Shown here one piece after another: positions 7,382 through 14,150 of a stretch of 14,734 bases of DNA. Each line of letters starts with the position of its first letter. Position 1 is the first letter of the stretch. Position numbers and translations under genes: made by a program. The DNA lies in contig UQQI01000038.1 of the NCBI GenBank assembly GCA_900543055.1, forward strand, positions 1 to 14,734. Reading direction: 5' to 3'. The stretch is from an uncultured Mollicutes bacterium (lineage in GTDB: Bacteria; Bacillota_I; Bacilli_A; RF39; UBA660). Under the pieces are notes generated by a model that saw only the letters and a program-made list of their open reading frames with translations, ran no database searches and was not told the DNA's origin.

Positions 7382-7443
7382 TGATAAATTTGTATTCATA
7401 GAAATAAATATATAAAACTTAAGAGAAAATAACTGCATTAGAG

Positions 7444-7468
7444 GAAGAGTAAAGAACTCTTCTTTTTT
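7444..7468 (+). terminator. Rho-independent terminator closing the surface-protein/DGR region
   Basis: A 7-bp stem GAAGAGT/ACTCTTC with a 5-nt loop is followed by six T. It is the first convincing terminator after the window start, so the genes from the signal peptidase to here could be one transcript. Confidence 0.8.
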
Positions 7469-7476
7469 AAATTTCT

Positions 7477-7505
7477 TTTATTCTTTTGTTGGAAAGTGAT
7501 ATAAT
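7477..7505 (+). promoter_or_regulatory. Probable sigma-A promoter of gpmI
   Basis: A consensus TATAAT -10 box (7500-7505) stands 26 bp before the gpmI ribosome binding site region, downstream of a terminator. The -35 box at 17 bp spacing (TTTATT, 7477-7482) is weak. Confidence 0.55.
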
Positions 7506-7536
7506 ATTAATGTATTTTAGAAATAGGAGGATGAAT

Positions 7537-9060
7537 ATGAACAAACCAGTAGTTTTATGTATTTTAGATGGTTGTGGTATAAGAGAAGAAAGTGATGGTA
7601 ATGCTTTTAAAAATGCTACAAAGCCAACATTAGATATGTTATTTAATAAATATCCACATTCAATATTACAAGCAAGTGGTCCATCTGTTGGTTTACCAGA
7701 AGGACAAATGGGAACAAGTGAAGTAGGACACATGAATTTAGGTTCAGGAAGAATTGCTTTACAACCACTTCAAGCAATAACACAATCAATTGAATCAAAA
7801 GAATTAAATAAAAATGAAAAAATATTAGATGTATTAAACCATGTAAGAGAAAATAATTCAAATTTACATATTATGGGATTATTAAGTGATGGAGGCGTAC
7901 ATTCTCATATAAATCATTTGTTAGCACTATTAGATATTTGTAAAGAAAATAACATAGAAAATGTATATATAGATGTTATGTTAGATGGAAGAGACACATA
8001 TGAAAAGAGTGCTATTAAATATTTAGATATTTTACAAAAAAAATTAGATGAAATTAAAATAGGTAAAATAGCAACAATTTCTGGAAGATATTATGGAATG
8101 GATAGAGATAATAATTATGACAGAGTAAAACTTTCATATGATGCAATATGCTATGGTGAAGGCCCTCTTTATAATAATTATAAAGAACTAATCGATGAGA
8201 ATTATAAAAAAGAATTATATGATGAATTTGTAATTCCTGGAATTATTAATAAATGCCCAATTAAAGATAATGATGGAGTAATAACATTTAATTTTAGAAA
8301 AGATAGAATTAGAGAAATGTTTACTTTATTGTCAAATCCTGAAGCATATAAAGAAAAAGCAAGTGATAAAGGATTAAATGTAATAACTTATAATAATTTA
8401 AAAACACTAACAATGTATCCCGTTACTGAAACAGTACTTTCTCAACATGCATTTAATGACTTAGATTTAAAAAATATTTTAGTAGATTATCTACATAACA
8501 ATGGAGTAAGTCAATTAAGAATTGCTGAGACAGAGAAATATCCACATGTGACATTCTTCTTTGATGGAGGAAAAGAAGTTGAATATGATGATATGAAGAA
8601 GATATTAATACCTTCTCCAAAAGTAGCAACATATGACTTAAAGCCAGAAATGAGTGTTTATGAAGTAACAGATAATTTCTTAAAAGAAGTAGGAAACTAT
8701 GATGTTACAATAATGAATCTTGCAAATGGTGATATGGTTGGTCATACAGGTGTATATGAAGCAGCAGTTGAGGCTGTAGAAGATATGGATAAGTGTCTTG
8801 CAAAAATATATAAGCGTACAGTCGAAGAGCTTGGTGGAATATTATTAATAATTGCCGATCATGGAAACTGTGATATGATGTGGGATAGTGAACATAAACC
8901 AGTAACTTCACATACAACAAATCCAGTACCATGTATTATTACAAAAAAAGGAATTGAGTTAAATGATGGAAAACTTGCAGATATTGCACCAACAATGCTT
9001 GAACTTATTGGATTACCAATTCCTAAAGAAATGACTGGAAATAGTTTGATAAGAAAATAA
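7537..9060 (+). CDS. gpmI: 2,3-bisphosphoglycerate-independent phosphoglycerate mutase
   Basis: A cytoplasmic glycolytic enzyme that interconverts 3- and 2-phosphoglycerate using two divalent metal ions (usually Mn) and a phosphoserine intermediate. The 507-residue length is normal for the family. Visible motifs: VVLCILDGCG with metal ligand Asp11; GTSEVGHMNLGSGR with the phosphorylated Ser61; LLSDGGVHSHINHL; the substrate loop MLDGRDT; ISGRYYGMDRD; NFRKDRIREM; ANGDMVGHTG; IIADHGNCDMM; and TSHTTNPVPCI. The start at 7537 is preferred over an ATG at 7531 because AGGAGG (7525-7530) directly abuts the latter and leaves 6 bp to the former. It has its own promoter and a terminator on each side, so it is a single-gene unit unrelated to the retroelement. 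The sequence looks intact. Confidence 0.97.
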   Translation: MNKPVVLCILDGCGIREESDGNAFKNATKPTLDMLFNKYPHSILQASGPSVGLPEGQMGTSEVGHMNLGSGRIALQPLQAITQSIESKELNKNEKILDVLNHVRENNSNLHIMGLLSDGGVHSHINHLLALLDICKENNIENVYIDVMLDGRDTYEKSAIKYLDILQKKLDEIKIGKIATISGRYYGMDRDNNYDRVKLSYDAICYGEGPLYNNYKELIDENYKKELYDEFVIPGIINKCPIKDNDGVITFNFRKDRIREMFTLLSNPEAYKEKASDKGLNVITYNNLKTLTMYPVTETVLSQHAFNDLDLKNILVDYLHNNGVSQLRIAETEKYPHVTFFFDGGKEVEYDDMKKILIPSPKVATYDLKPEMSVYEVTDNFLKEVGNYDVTIMNLANGDMVGHTGVYEAAVEAVEDMDKCLAKIYKRTVEELGGILLIIADHGNCDMMWDSEHKPVTSHTTNPVPCIITKKGIELNDGKLADIAPTMLELIGLPIPKEMTGNSLIRK

Positions 9061-9067
9061 AAAAATA

Positions 9068-9095
9068 GTCAATGTAGAAAATACATTGGCTTTTT
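9068..9095 (+). terminator. Rho-independent terminator after gpmI
   Basis: The stem GTCAATGTA/TACATTGGC (one G-T pair) with loop GAAAA is followed by TTTTT, 7 bp after the gpmI stop. Confidence 0.85.
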
Positions 9096-9131
9096 AGTAT
9101 AAAAATTTCATATAAAATTCACTATAGATTA

Positions 9132-9140
9132 TGTTATAAT
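9132..9140 (+). promoter_or_regulatory. Extended -10 promoter of the XRE-type regulator
   Basis: TGTTATAAT is a perfect extended -10 box (TGnTATAAT), 22 bp before the chosen start. No good -35 box is visible, as is common for extended -10 promoters. Confidence 0.6.
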
Positions 9141-9161
9141 TTTGTAGGATGGAGGATGCAT

Positions 9162-9896
9162 ATGAATCAAGAAAAAATAGGAAAGTATATAAGAAAAATC
9201 AGAAAAGATAATAATTTATCTCAAGAAAAATTTGCAGAAAAATTAGGTGTTACTTTTCAAGCAGTATCAAAATGGGAAAGAGGAATAAATTTACCAGATA
9301 TGGCAATTTTAAAAGCAATAAGTGATGAATTCAACATACCAATTGATGATATTATCAATGGAGAAGAATCTTCTTCATGTAAAAATTCTTGCAGTTATAC
9401 TACTAATAGTAAAAACTCAAATAATAAATATATACTAGTTATAGTAGTGTTATTCTTAATTTTAATAATATGCATAATTTTCTTATTCTTTAATAGAACA
9501 TCCCATTCGAATTATCAAATAAACGATGTAGAAACAACTAATAATAAATTTAAAGTATCAGGAACTGTAATAAAAGGTGATGATAGAACAAGTCTAATTA
9601 TAAATAATGTAAATTATACCGGTGATGATGAAAAAATAATTTATAAAGAATTAAATTGTACTCTTTATGAAGAAAATAATAATACAAAAACAAAGCTAAG
9701 TTCATGTGATTCTTCTGCATATTCAACATTAATTGATTACTTAAAAAATATTAAAATTAAAATGGATCATAAAGCAGTTAACTGTCCAATGTTTTCTAAG
9801 TCAAACTTATCAATTGAAATAGTCGCAACTGAAGAAGATGGTAAAAATATAACTTATAATATACCATTAATATTAAATAATGATGCCTGTAATTAA
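9162..9896 (+). CDS. Membrane-anchored XRE-family (Cro/CI-type) regulator with extracytoplasmic domain
   Basis: A 244-residue protein. Residues about 4-60 are a typical XRE helix-turn-helix: IGKYIRKIRKDNNLSQEKFA, then LGVTFQAVSKWERG with the recognition helix, then LPDMAILKAISDEF. A Ser/Asn-rich linker leads to one transmembrane helix (residues 90-111, ILVIVVLFLILIICIIFLFF). About 130 extracytoplasmic residues follow, with three Cys, a beta-rich look (NNKFKVSGTVIKGDDRTSLI) and no recognised domain. The start at 9162 is 6 bp after GGAGG (9151-9155); an ATG at 9156 abuts that site. The layout suggests a one-component sensor that reads a signal outside the cell and acts on DNA at the membrane; that is inference. 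It is transcribed alone from its own promoter. Targets are unknown. Confidence 0.85.
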   Translation: MNQEKIGKYIRKIRKDNNLSQEKFAEKLGVTFQAVSKWERGINLPDMAILKAISDEFNIPIDDIINGEESSSCKNSCSYTTNSKNSNNKYILVIVVLFLILIICIIFLFFNRTSHSNYQINDVETTNNKFKVSGTVIKGDDRTSLIINNVNYTGDDEKIIYKELNCTLYEENNNTKTKLSSCDSSAYSTLIDYLKNIKIKMDHKAVNCPMFSKSNLSIEIVATEEDGKNITYNIPLILNNDACN

Positions 9897-9982
9897 AATT
9901 CAACTATTTGTTGATACAATTCAACGTACATTTTATTTATACCAAAAGTGAGTTTTGTTATATTTAATGTGCGAGGTGATTT

Positions 9983-10167
9983 ATGAACAATATTTATGTA
10001 AAAATAGAAAGAATAGCATAAATTTAATTTATTTTTCTTTGTTTGTGATTGTTTGTATGTTTTCAGTATTTGATTTTTATATGCATATATATGGAATGAG
10101 AATATTAATGCTTTTGTTTTATATAATTTTAATTTGTATTGATGAAAGAAAAATTATTGAGGAATAG
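9983..10167 (+). pseudogene. Tiny two-helix membrane protein, probably frameshifted near its start
   Basis: The ATG with a good ribosome binding site (GAGGTGA, about 9973-9979) reads only MNNIYVKIERIA before a stop. One missing base in the A-run at about 10010 would join it to the overlapping frame, giving about 61 residues: MNNIYVKNRKNSINLIYFSL, then a hydrophobic stretch, HIYGMRILMLLFYIILIC and DERKIIEE. Two transmembrane helices are visible. The overlapping frame can also be read from an ATG at 9967, but that has no ribosome binding site. The preceding gap (9897-9982) holds short alternating TTCAAC/GTTGA repeats and no clear terminator. The function is unknown. Confidence 0.45.
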
Positions 10168-10180
10168 CTTTAATTTTAGT

Positions 10181-10209
10181 TTGCCTTTTGCTCTTAGAAA
10201 TTATATACT
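10181..10209 (+). promoter_or_regulatory. Sigma-A promoter of the GH13 gene
   Basis: TTGCCT (10181-10186) and TATACT (10204-10209) are separated by 17 bp, both close to consensus, 36 bp before the start codon. The -10 box lies inside a palindrome that could be an operator. Confidence 0.65.
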
Positions 10210-10218
10210 ATGTATATA
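10202..10218 (+). promoter_or_regulatory. Palindrome over the -10 box, candidate operator of the GH13 gene
   Basis: TATATAC-TAT-GTATATA is a perfect 7-bp inverted repeat with a 3-bp centre that covers the -10 box and start region. Its placement fits a repressor site, but it is AT-only apart from one C-G pair, so chance symmetry is possible. Confidence 0.4.
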
Positions 10219-10244
10219 AGGATTGTAGTTTTTAGGTGGTATTT

Positions 10245-12125
10245 ATGAAAACACAAAGAGCTGATTATAGTTTAAAAGTTACTAACTATAATAAAGATAG
10301 AAATAATTATCATTGTGAAGTGAAACTTCCAATAAAATTAGGTTGGTTTTATAATGTTAAATTGTTAATTGATGATGGAAACAGTATCAGTTATAGAAAC
10401 TTATCTCATAAAAAGAATGAGGGTGACTACGCTATTTTTGAGGGCGATGTTACTTTAGAGACAAGCGCTATATATAGATACTGTTTTTCTTATGATGTTG
10501 ATGGGAGGACTTATTATTTTAATGCGAATGGATTGCAAAATGATTCTTTTTTAAGTGACGATTGTTTTAAACTTAGTGTTAATTTTGAAGTACCTAAGTG
10601 GGCTCAAGGAAAAATAATGTATCATATATTTGTAGATAGATTTAATAAAAGTAACGATAATAAGTTACAAGAAATGCCTAGACGTGTTATTCATGATAAC
10701 TGGAATGAAGAAATGCATTTGGGTCCTGAGAAAGAAACAAGTAAAATTTATGGAAAAGAAATTTGGAATATTGATTTTTATGGAGGAAATTTAAAGGGAA
10801 TTACTGAGAAACTTGATTACATAAAATCTCTTGGAGTGTCAATTTTATATTTGAGTCCAATTGTTCATAGTCAATCTAATCATAGATATGACACAGCAGA
10901 TTATGAAAATGTAGATCCATATGCTGGGTGTAATAAGGATTTAAAAGTACTATGTGATGAAGCACATAAAAGAGGTATGAAAGTTGTTCTTGATGCTGTT
11001 TTTAATCATACTGGAAATGATAGTAAATATTTTGATGAGTATAAGTCTTTTGGTGGAGAAGGGGCATACAATAATCCTACGTCTAAGTACACTAATTTTT
11101 ATAAAAGACATTATGAAAAAGGTAAAATTTATTATGATTATTGGTGGGGATTTGAAAATTTACCAGAATGTGATTGTGAGTCAAAAGAGTGGCAAGAATA
11201 TATTACTGGTGTTGGTGGAGTAATTGACAAGTGGTTTGATTTAGGAATAGATGGATTAAGACTTGATGTTGCTGATGAATTAAGTGATGATTTTATTGAA
11301 AAAATAAGAATTGCAGTAAAAAGAAATAAAGTAGATGGATTTATAATGGGAGAAGTGTGGAAAAATCCTATGAGAATGGGAAGAGGATATATTTCTTCCG
11401 GAAAATGTATGGATACTGTGATGAATTATCCTTTGATTGACGCATTACTTAGATATTATAAATATGCTGATTGTAATAAACTGGATTATATTATAAGGGA
11501 TATATTAAGAGAATATCCTGAAGATACTATTAATTCCTTAATGAACTTTACTTCGACACATGATATTTCTAGAGCAATTAATTATTTTACTGACGAAAAC
11601 GAATTTAATGAATATGCAGAATGGGCATGGGATTTAAAAAATAATGATTTGAACTATTTAAAGAATAAAAAAATATCTAAAGAAGAGTATGAAAAAGCAA
11701 AAGAAAAATATAAATCTTATTTATTTGCTTTATATTTTTTACCAGGAAATGTTTCTGTTTTTTATGGTGATGAAGTAGGCGTTGATGGATATGGAAATTT
11801 ACTAAATAGAAAGACTTATCCATGGGGAATGGAAGATAAAGATTTACTAGAATATTTTAAAAAACTTGGAAAAGATAGAAATAATGAACTGTTTTTGGAG
11901 ACGGCTGGTTTAAAATTAAGAGATATAAATAGTGATTACTTTTCATATGAAAGAATTGGACCTAAAGATAAGATGCTTGTTATTACAAATAGAAGTGGTA
12001 AGGAAGGTAGAATATTAATACCTCCAGAATACAATGATGAAAAAACTAAGATTTATACTTTAAATAAATCAACTAAAGATATAATTACACCATATGGTGC
12101 GATAGCAATAAAGAAGGCTTGTTAG
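10245..12125 (+). CDS. Glycoside hydrolase family 13 (neopullulanase/cyclomaltodextrinase-like alpha-glucan hydrolase)
   Basis: A 626-residue enzyme that cleaves alpha-glucosidic bonds in maltodextrins or related glucans. No signal peptide is seen, so it probably acts in the cytoplasm on imported oligosaccharides. An N-terminal beta domain (about 1-120, CBM34-like) precedes the (beta/alpha)8 barrel, which opens with IMYHIFVDRFN. Conserved regions: DAVFNH (Asp250, Asn254, His255); GLRLDVADEL with nucleophile Asp341; IMGEVW with acid/base Glu370; and STHD with Asp440. NIDFYGGNLKGI and SNHRYDTADYENVDPYAG are typical of the neopullulanase group. A C-terminal beta domain ends the protein. It is somewhat longer than common cyclomaltodextrinases (about 580-590). 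The start is the ATG after GGTGG (10235-10239). It is apparently transcribed alone, with no sugar transporter or regulator beside it. The exact substrate cannot be told. Confidence 0.93.
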   Translation: MKTQRADYSLKVTNYNKDRNNYHCEVKLPIKLGWFYNVKLLIDDGNSISYRNLSHKKNEGDYAIFEGDVTLETSAIYRYCFSYDVDGRTYYFNANGLQNDSFLSDDCFKLSVNFEVPKWAQGKIMYHIFVDRFNKSNDNKLQEMPRRVIHDNWNEEMHLGPEKETSKIYGKEIWNIDFYGGNLKGITEKLDYIKSLGVSILYLSPIVHSQSNHRYDTADYENVDPYAGCNKDLKVLCDEAHKRGMKVVLDAVFNHTGNDSKYFDEYKSFGGEGAYNNPTSKYTNFYKRHYEKGKIYYDYWWGFENLPECDCESKEWQEYITGVGGVIDKWFDLGIDGLRLDVADELSDDFIEKIRIAVKRNKVDGFIMGEVWKNPMRMGRGYISSGKCMDTVMNYPLIDALLRYYKYADCNKLDYIIRDILREYPEDTINSLMNFTSTHDISRAINYFTDENEFNEYAEWAWDLKNNDLNYLKNKKISKEEYEKAKEKYKSYLFALYFLPGNVSVFYGDEVGVDGYGNLLNRKTYPWGMEDKDLLEYFKKLGKDRNNELFLETAGLKLRDINSDYFSYERIGPKDKMLVITNRSGKEGRILIPPEYNDEKTKIYTLNKSTKDIITPYGAIAIKKAC

Positions 12126-12142
12126 TTTTCTTTATTTTTTTG
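12107..12142 (+). terminator. AU-rich terminator overlapping the end of the GH13 gene
   Basis: AATAAAGAA (12107-12115, inside the last codons) can pair with TTCTTTATT (12128-12136), followed by a T-run. The stem is almost all A-T, so strength is uncertain. Confidence 0.45.
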
Positions 12143-12148
12143 TATAAT
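12119..12148 (+). promoter_or_regulatory. Possible promoter of the DUF2130 gene
   Basis: TTGTTA (12119-12124, overlapping the GH13 stop codon) and TATAAT (12143-12148) are 18 bp apart. The -10 box is only 18 bp from the start codon, so the transcript would begin almost at the ribosome binding site (AGAGGTGG). Confidence 0.45.
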
Positions 12149-12166
12149 ATATAAAGAGGTGGAAAT

Positions 12167-13465
12167 ATGAATGAGATTAAATGTCCAAATTGTGGAACTG
12201 TATTTAAAATAGATGAGAATGAGTATCAATCAATTGTAAAACAAATTAGAGATAAGGAATTTGAAAAGGAAATTACTTTAAGGGATAAACAACATGAGTT
12301 GGATAAAGAAAATTCTATTAAACTACATGAAGCAGAACTTGAAAAAGAGTATACAGAAAAGTTAAATGAAAAGAATAGTGAAATTAAAGATTTAAAAAAT
12401 AGACTGGATAATAATTCATTAGAAATAAAGAGTAAATTAGATAAAGATTATACAGAAAGATTAACTGATAAAGATAAGGAAATTACTGAATTAAAGAATA
12501 AGATTTCTTTGATGAAAGCACATGAAGAATTAAATTTAAAAAATGCTGTTAGTGAAAAGGAAAAAGAGATTGATAATTTAAATAACAAATTAGAAATTGG
12601 TAAAAATGAGTTTTTATTAAAAGAAAAAAGTTTAGTTGAAAGTTATGAGGAAAAAATAAAGAATAAGGATGAGCAAATTGCTTATTATAAAGATTTTAAG
12701 GCTAGACAATCAACTAAAATGATAGGTGAGTCTTTGGAACAACATTGTAATAATGAATTTAATAGAATTAGACCTATATTTAAAAATGTTTATTTTGAGA
12801 AGGATAATGATGCGAGAACTGGTTCTAAGGGAGATTTTATTTTTAGAGAAAGTGATGACGACGGAACAGAAGTTATTTCAATTATGTTCGAGATGAAGAA
12901 TGAGGCGGATGAGACAGCATCTAAACATAAGAATGAAGATTTCTTTAAAGAACTTGATAAAGATAGAAGAGAAAAGAATTGTGAGTATGCTGTTTTAGTA
13001 TCTCTTCTGGAAATAGATAATGATTACTATAATACAGGAATTGTTGATGTTTCTCATAAATATCCTAAGATGTATGTTATTAGACCACAATTTTTTATTC
13101 CAATCATAACACTACTTAGAGGTGCTGCAATGAATTCTTTAAGTTATAAAAAAGAATTAGAAATTGTTCAAAATCAAAATATTGATATTTCTCACTTTGA
13201 AGAGAATATGAATAGTTTTAAAGAGGGATTCGCAAGAAATTATCGACTTGCTTCAGATAAATTTAAGAAGGCGATAGATGAAATTGATAAGACAATAGAT
13301 CATTTACAAAAGACAAAAGAAGCCTTACTTTCAAGTGAAAATAATTTAAGACTAGCAAATAATAAAGCAGAAGATTTAACAATAAAAAAATTAACTCATG
13401 GAAGTGAAACAATGGCTAAAATGTTTGATGAGTTAAAAGAAAATAAAAAGAATAATCGAGAATAG
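12167..13465 (+). CDS. DUF2130 protein: zinc-ribbon-like N-terminus, long coiled coil, PD-(D/E)XK-like domain
   Basis: A 432-residue cytoplasmic protein. The N-terminus has a CPNC knuckle (Cys6, Cys9) typical of DUF2130 proteins. Residues about 20-175 are a highly charged Glu/Lys coiled coil. The DUF2130 domain follows from about residue 180 (TKMIGESLEQHCNNEFNRIR). It contains GSKGDFIF with Asp223 and IMFEMKNE with Glu242 and Lys244, the D-x(n)-E-x-K arrangement of PD-(D/E)XK nucleases. It ends near VIRPQFFIPIITLLRGAA. A second coiled coil (about 330-432) closes the protein. The family has no firm function that I know of; a nuclease-like fold on a coiled-coil scaffold is inferred from the motifs. 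The start has a clear AGAGGTGG site 6 bp upstream. No partner gene lies beside it. Confidence 0.88.
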   Translation: MNEIKCPNCGTVFKIDENEYQSIVKQIRDKEFEKEITLRDKQHELDKENSIKLHEAELEKEYTEKLNEKNSEIKDLKNRLDNNSLEIKSKLDKDYTERLTDKDKEITELKNKISLMKAHEELNLKNAVSEKEKEIDNLNNKLEIGKNEFLLKEKSLVESYEEKIKNKDEQIAYYKDFKARQSTKMIGESLEQHCNNEFNRIRPIFKNVYFEKDNDARTGSKGDFIFRESDDDGTEVISIMFEMKNEADETASKHKNEDFFKELDKDRREKNCEYAVLVSLLEIDNDYYNTGIVDVSHKYPKMYVIRPQFFIPIITLLRGAAMNSLSYKKELEIVQNQNIDISHFEENMNSFKEGFARNYRLASDKFKKAIDEIDKTIDHLQKTKEALLSSENNLRLANNKAEDLTIKKLTHGSETMAKMFDELKENKKNNRE

Positions 13466-13527
13466 ATATTTAAATAATTAAGTGAAACAAGAATATTTTT
13501 TTATTTAAATGTATATAATATTAATAA

Positions 13528-13554
13528 TTAGCACTTACACTTGACAAGTGCTAA
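13528..13554 (+). promoter_or_regulatory. CIRCE operator (HrcA-binding site) upstream of hsp20
   Basis: TTAGCACTT-N9-AAGTGCTAA is a perfect 9-bp inverted repeat that matches the CIRCE consensus TTAGCACTC-N9-GAGTGCTAA with one paired substitution. CIRCE is bound by the repressor HrcA, which releases it on heat shock. No hrcA gene is in the window. Confidence 0.93.
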
Positions 13555-13569
13555 TTAAAGTGGTACCAT
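13541..13569 (+). promoter_or_regulatory. Promoter of hsp20 overlapping the CIRCE
   Basis: A perfect -35 box TTGACA (13541-13546) starts in the CIRCE spacer, with TACCAT (13564-13569) at 17 bp as the -10. HrcA binding would block it directly. An alternative is a TATAAT at 13514-13519, which would put CIRCE at the 5' end of the transcript, but it lacks a good -35 box. The leader that follows can form a short hairpin (AGGGA 13580-13584 with TCCCT 13595-13599). Confidence 0.55.
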
Positions 13570-13634
13570 TATAAATGTAAGGGAGATAAATGATTCCCTG
13601 GTATTAATAAATATATATAAAATATGAAAGGAAG

Positions 13635-14057
13635 ATGATGTATATGATGTTAATGCCTAAAAATAATTTAGATTTATTTGATGATATTTTTGGTGGTAAC
13701 TTTTTAAGTAAAGTTGATAATAATATGATGAGAACTGATATTAGAGAGAGCGAAAATGAATATTTAATAGATGTAGATTTACCTGGATATTCAAAGGAGA
13801 ATATTAAAGTAGATGTAACTGATGGATATTTAAATATAAATGCTAAAATGAACGATTCACATGATGAGAAAGAAAAAGGTAAATATGTAAGACGTGAAAG
13901 ATATTATGGGGAATGTTCAAGAAGTTTCTATATTGGAGATGACATCAAAAAAGATGATATTAAAGCGTCATTTAAAGATGGTATATTATGTTTAAATGTA
14001 CCAAAGAAGACAAAAGAAGATAAAGAAGCTGAAAGAAATTATATTTCTATAGATTAA
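13635..14057 (+). CDS. Hsp20/alpha-crystallin family small heat-shock protein
   Basis: A 140-residue ATP-independent holdase chaperone of the cytoplasm that binds unfolding proteins in oligomers. After a short N-terminal arm (NNLDLFDDIFGGNFLSK) comes the alpha-crystallin domain (about residues 33-125): MRTDIRESENEYLIDVDLPG, the GYSKENIKVDV strand, ERYYGECSRSFYI, and the hallmark ASFKDGILCLNVPKK (G-x-L pattern). The C-terminal tail is short and has no clear I-x-I motif. Several Met codons open the frame (13635, 13638, 13644, 13647) after AAAGGAAG (13627-13634); 13638 has the best spacing, and the outermost is given here. Regulation by HrcA through the upstream CIRCE is well supported. It stands alone, ended by a terminator. 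Confidence 0.95.
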   Translation: MMYMMLMPKNNLDLFDDIFGGNFLSKVDNNMMRTDIRESENEYLIDVDLPGYSKENIKVDVTDGYLNINAKMNDSHDEKEKGKYVRRERYYGECSRSFYIGDDIKKDDIKASFKDGILCLNVPKKTKEDKEAERNYISID

Positions 14058-14060
14058 TAG

Positions 14061-14090
14061 AAAAAGTCAATGTAAAAGCATTGATTTTTT
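14061..14090 (+). terminator. Rho-independent terminator after hsp20
   Basis: AAAAAGTCAATG pairs with CATTGATTTTTT (one G-T) around the loop TAAAAG, ending in a T-run. The core resembles the terminator after gpmI (GTCAATGTA). Confidence 0.82.
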
Positions 14091-14125
14091 CTTTATTCTT
14101 TATATGCAATATAAAAATAGATATG

Positions 14126-14134
14126 TGATATAAT
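14126..14134 (+). promoter_or_regulatory. Extended -10 promoter of the last gene
   Basis: TGATATAAT matches TGnTATAAT exactly and lies 7 bp before an AGGTGA ribosome binding site (14141-14146). Confidence 0.55.
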
Positions 14135-14150
14135 AAAATTAGGTGATTTG

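Noticed and set aside
7467..7861. Minus-strand frames over the gpmI start
   Set aside because: They are shadows of the highly conserved gpmI sequence.
8705..8932. Minus-strand frame in gpmI
   Set aside because: Same reason; it lies opposite the metal-binding motifs of gpmI.
10984..11223. Out-of-frame plus-strand reading inside the GH13 gene
   Set aside because: It overlaps the catalytic core of an intact gene and has no ribosome binding site.
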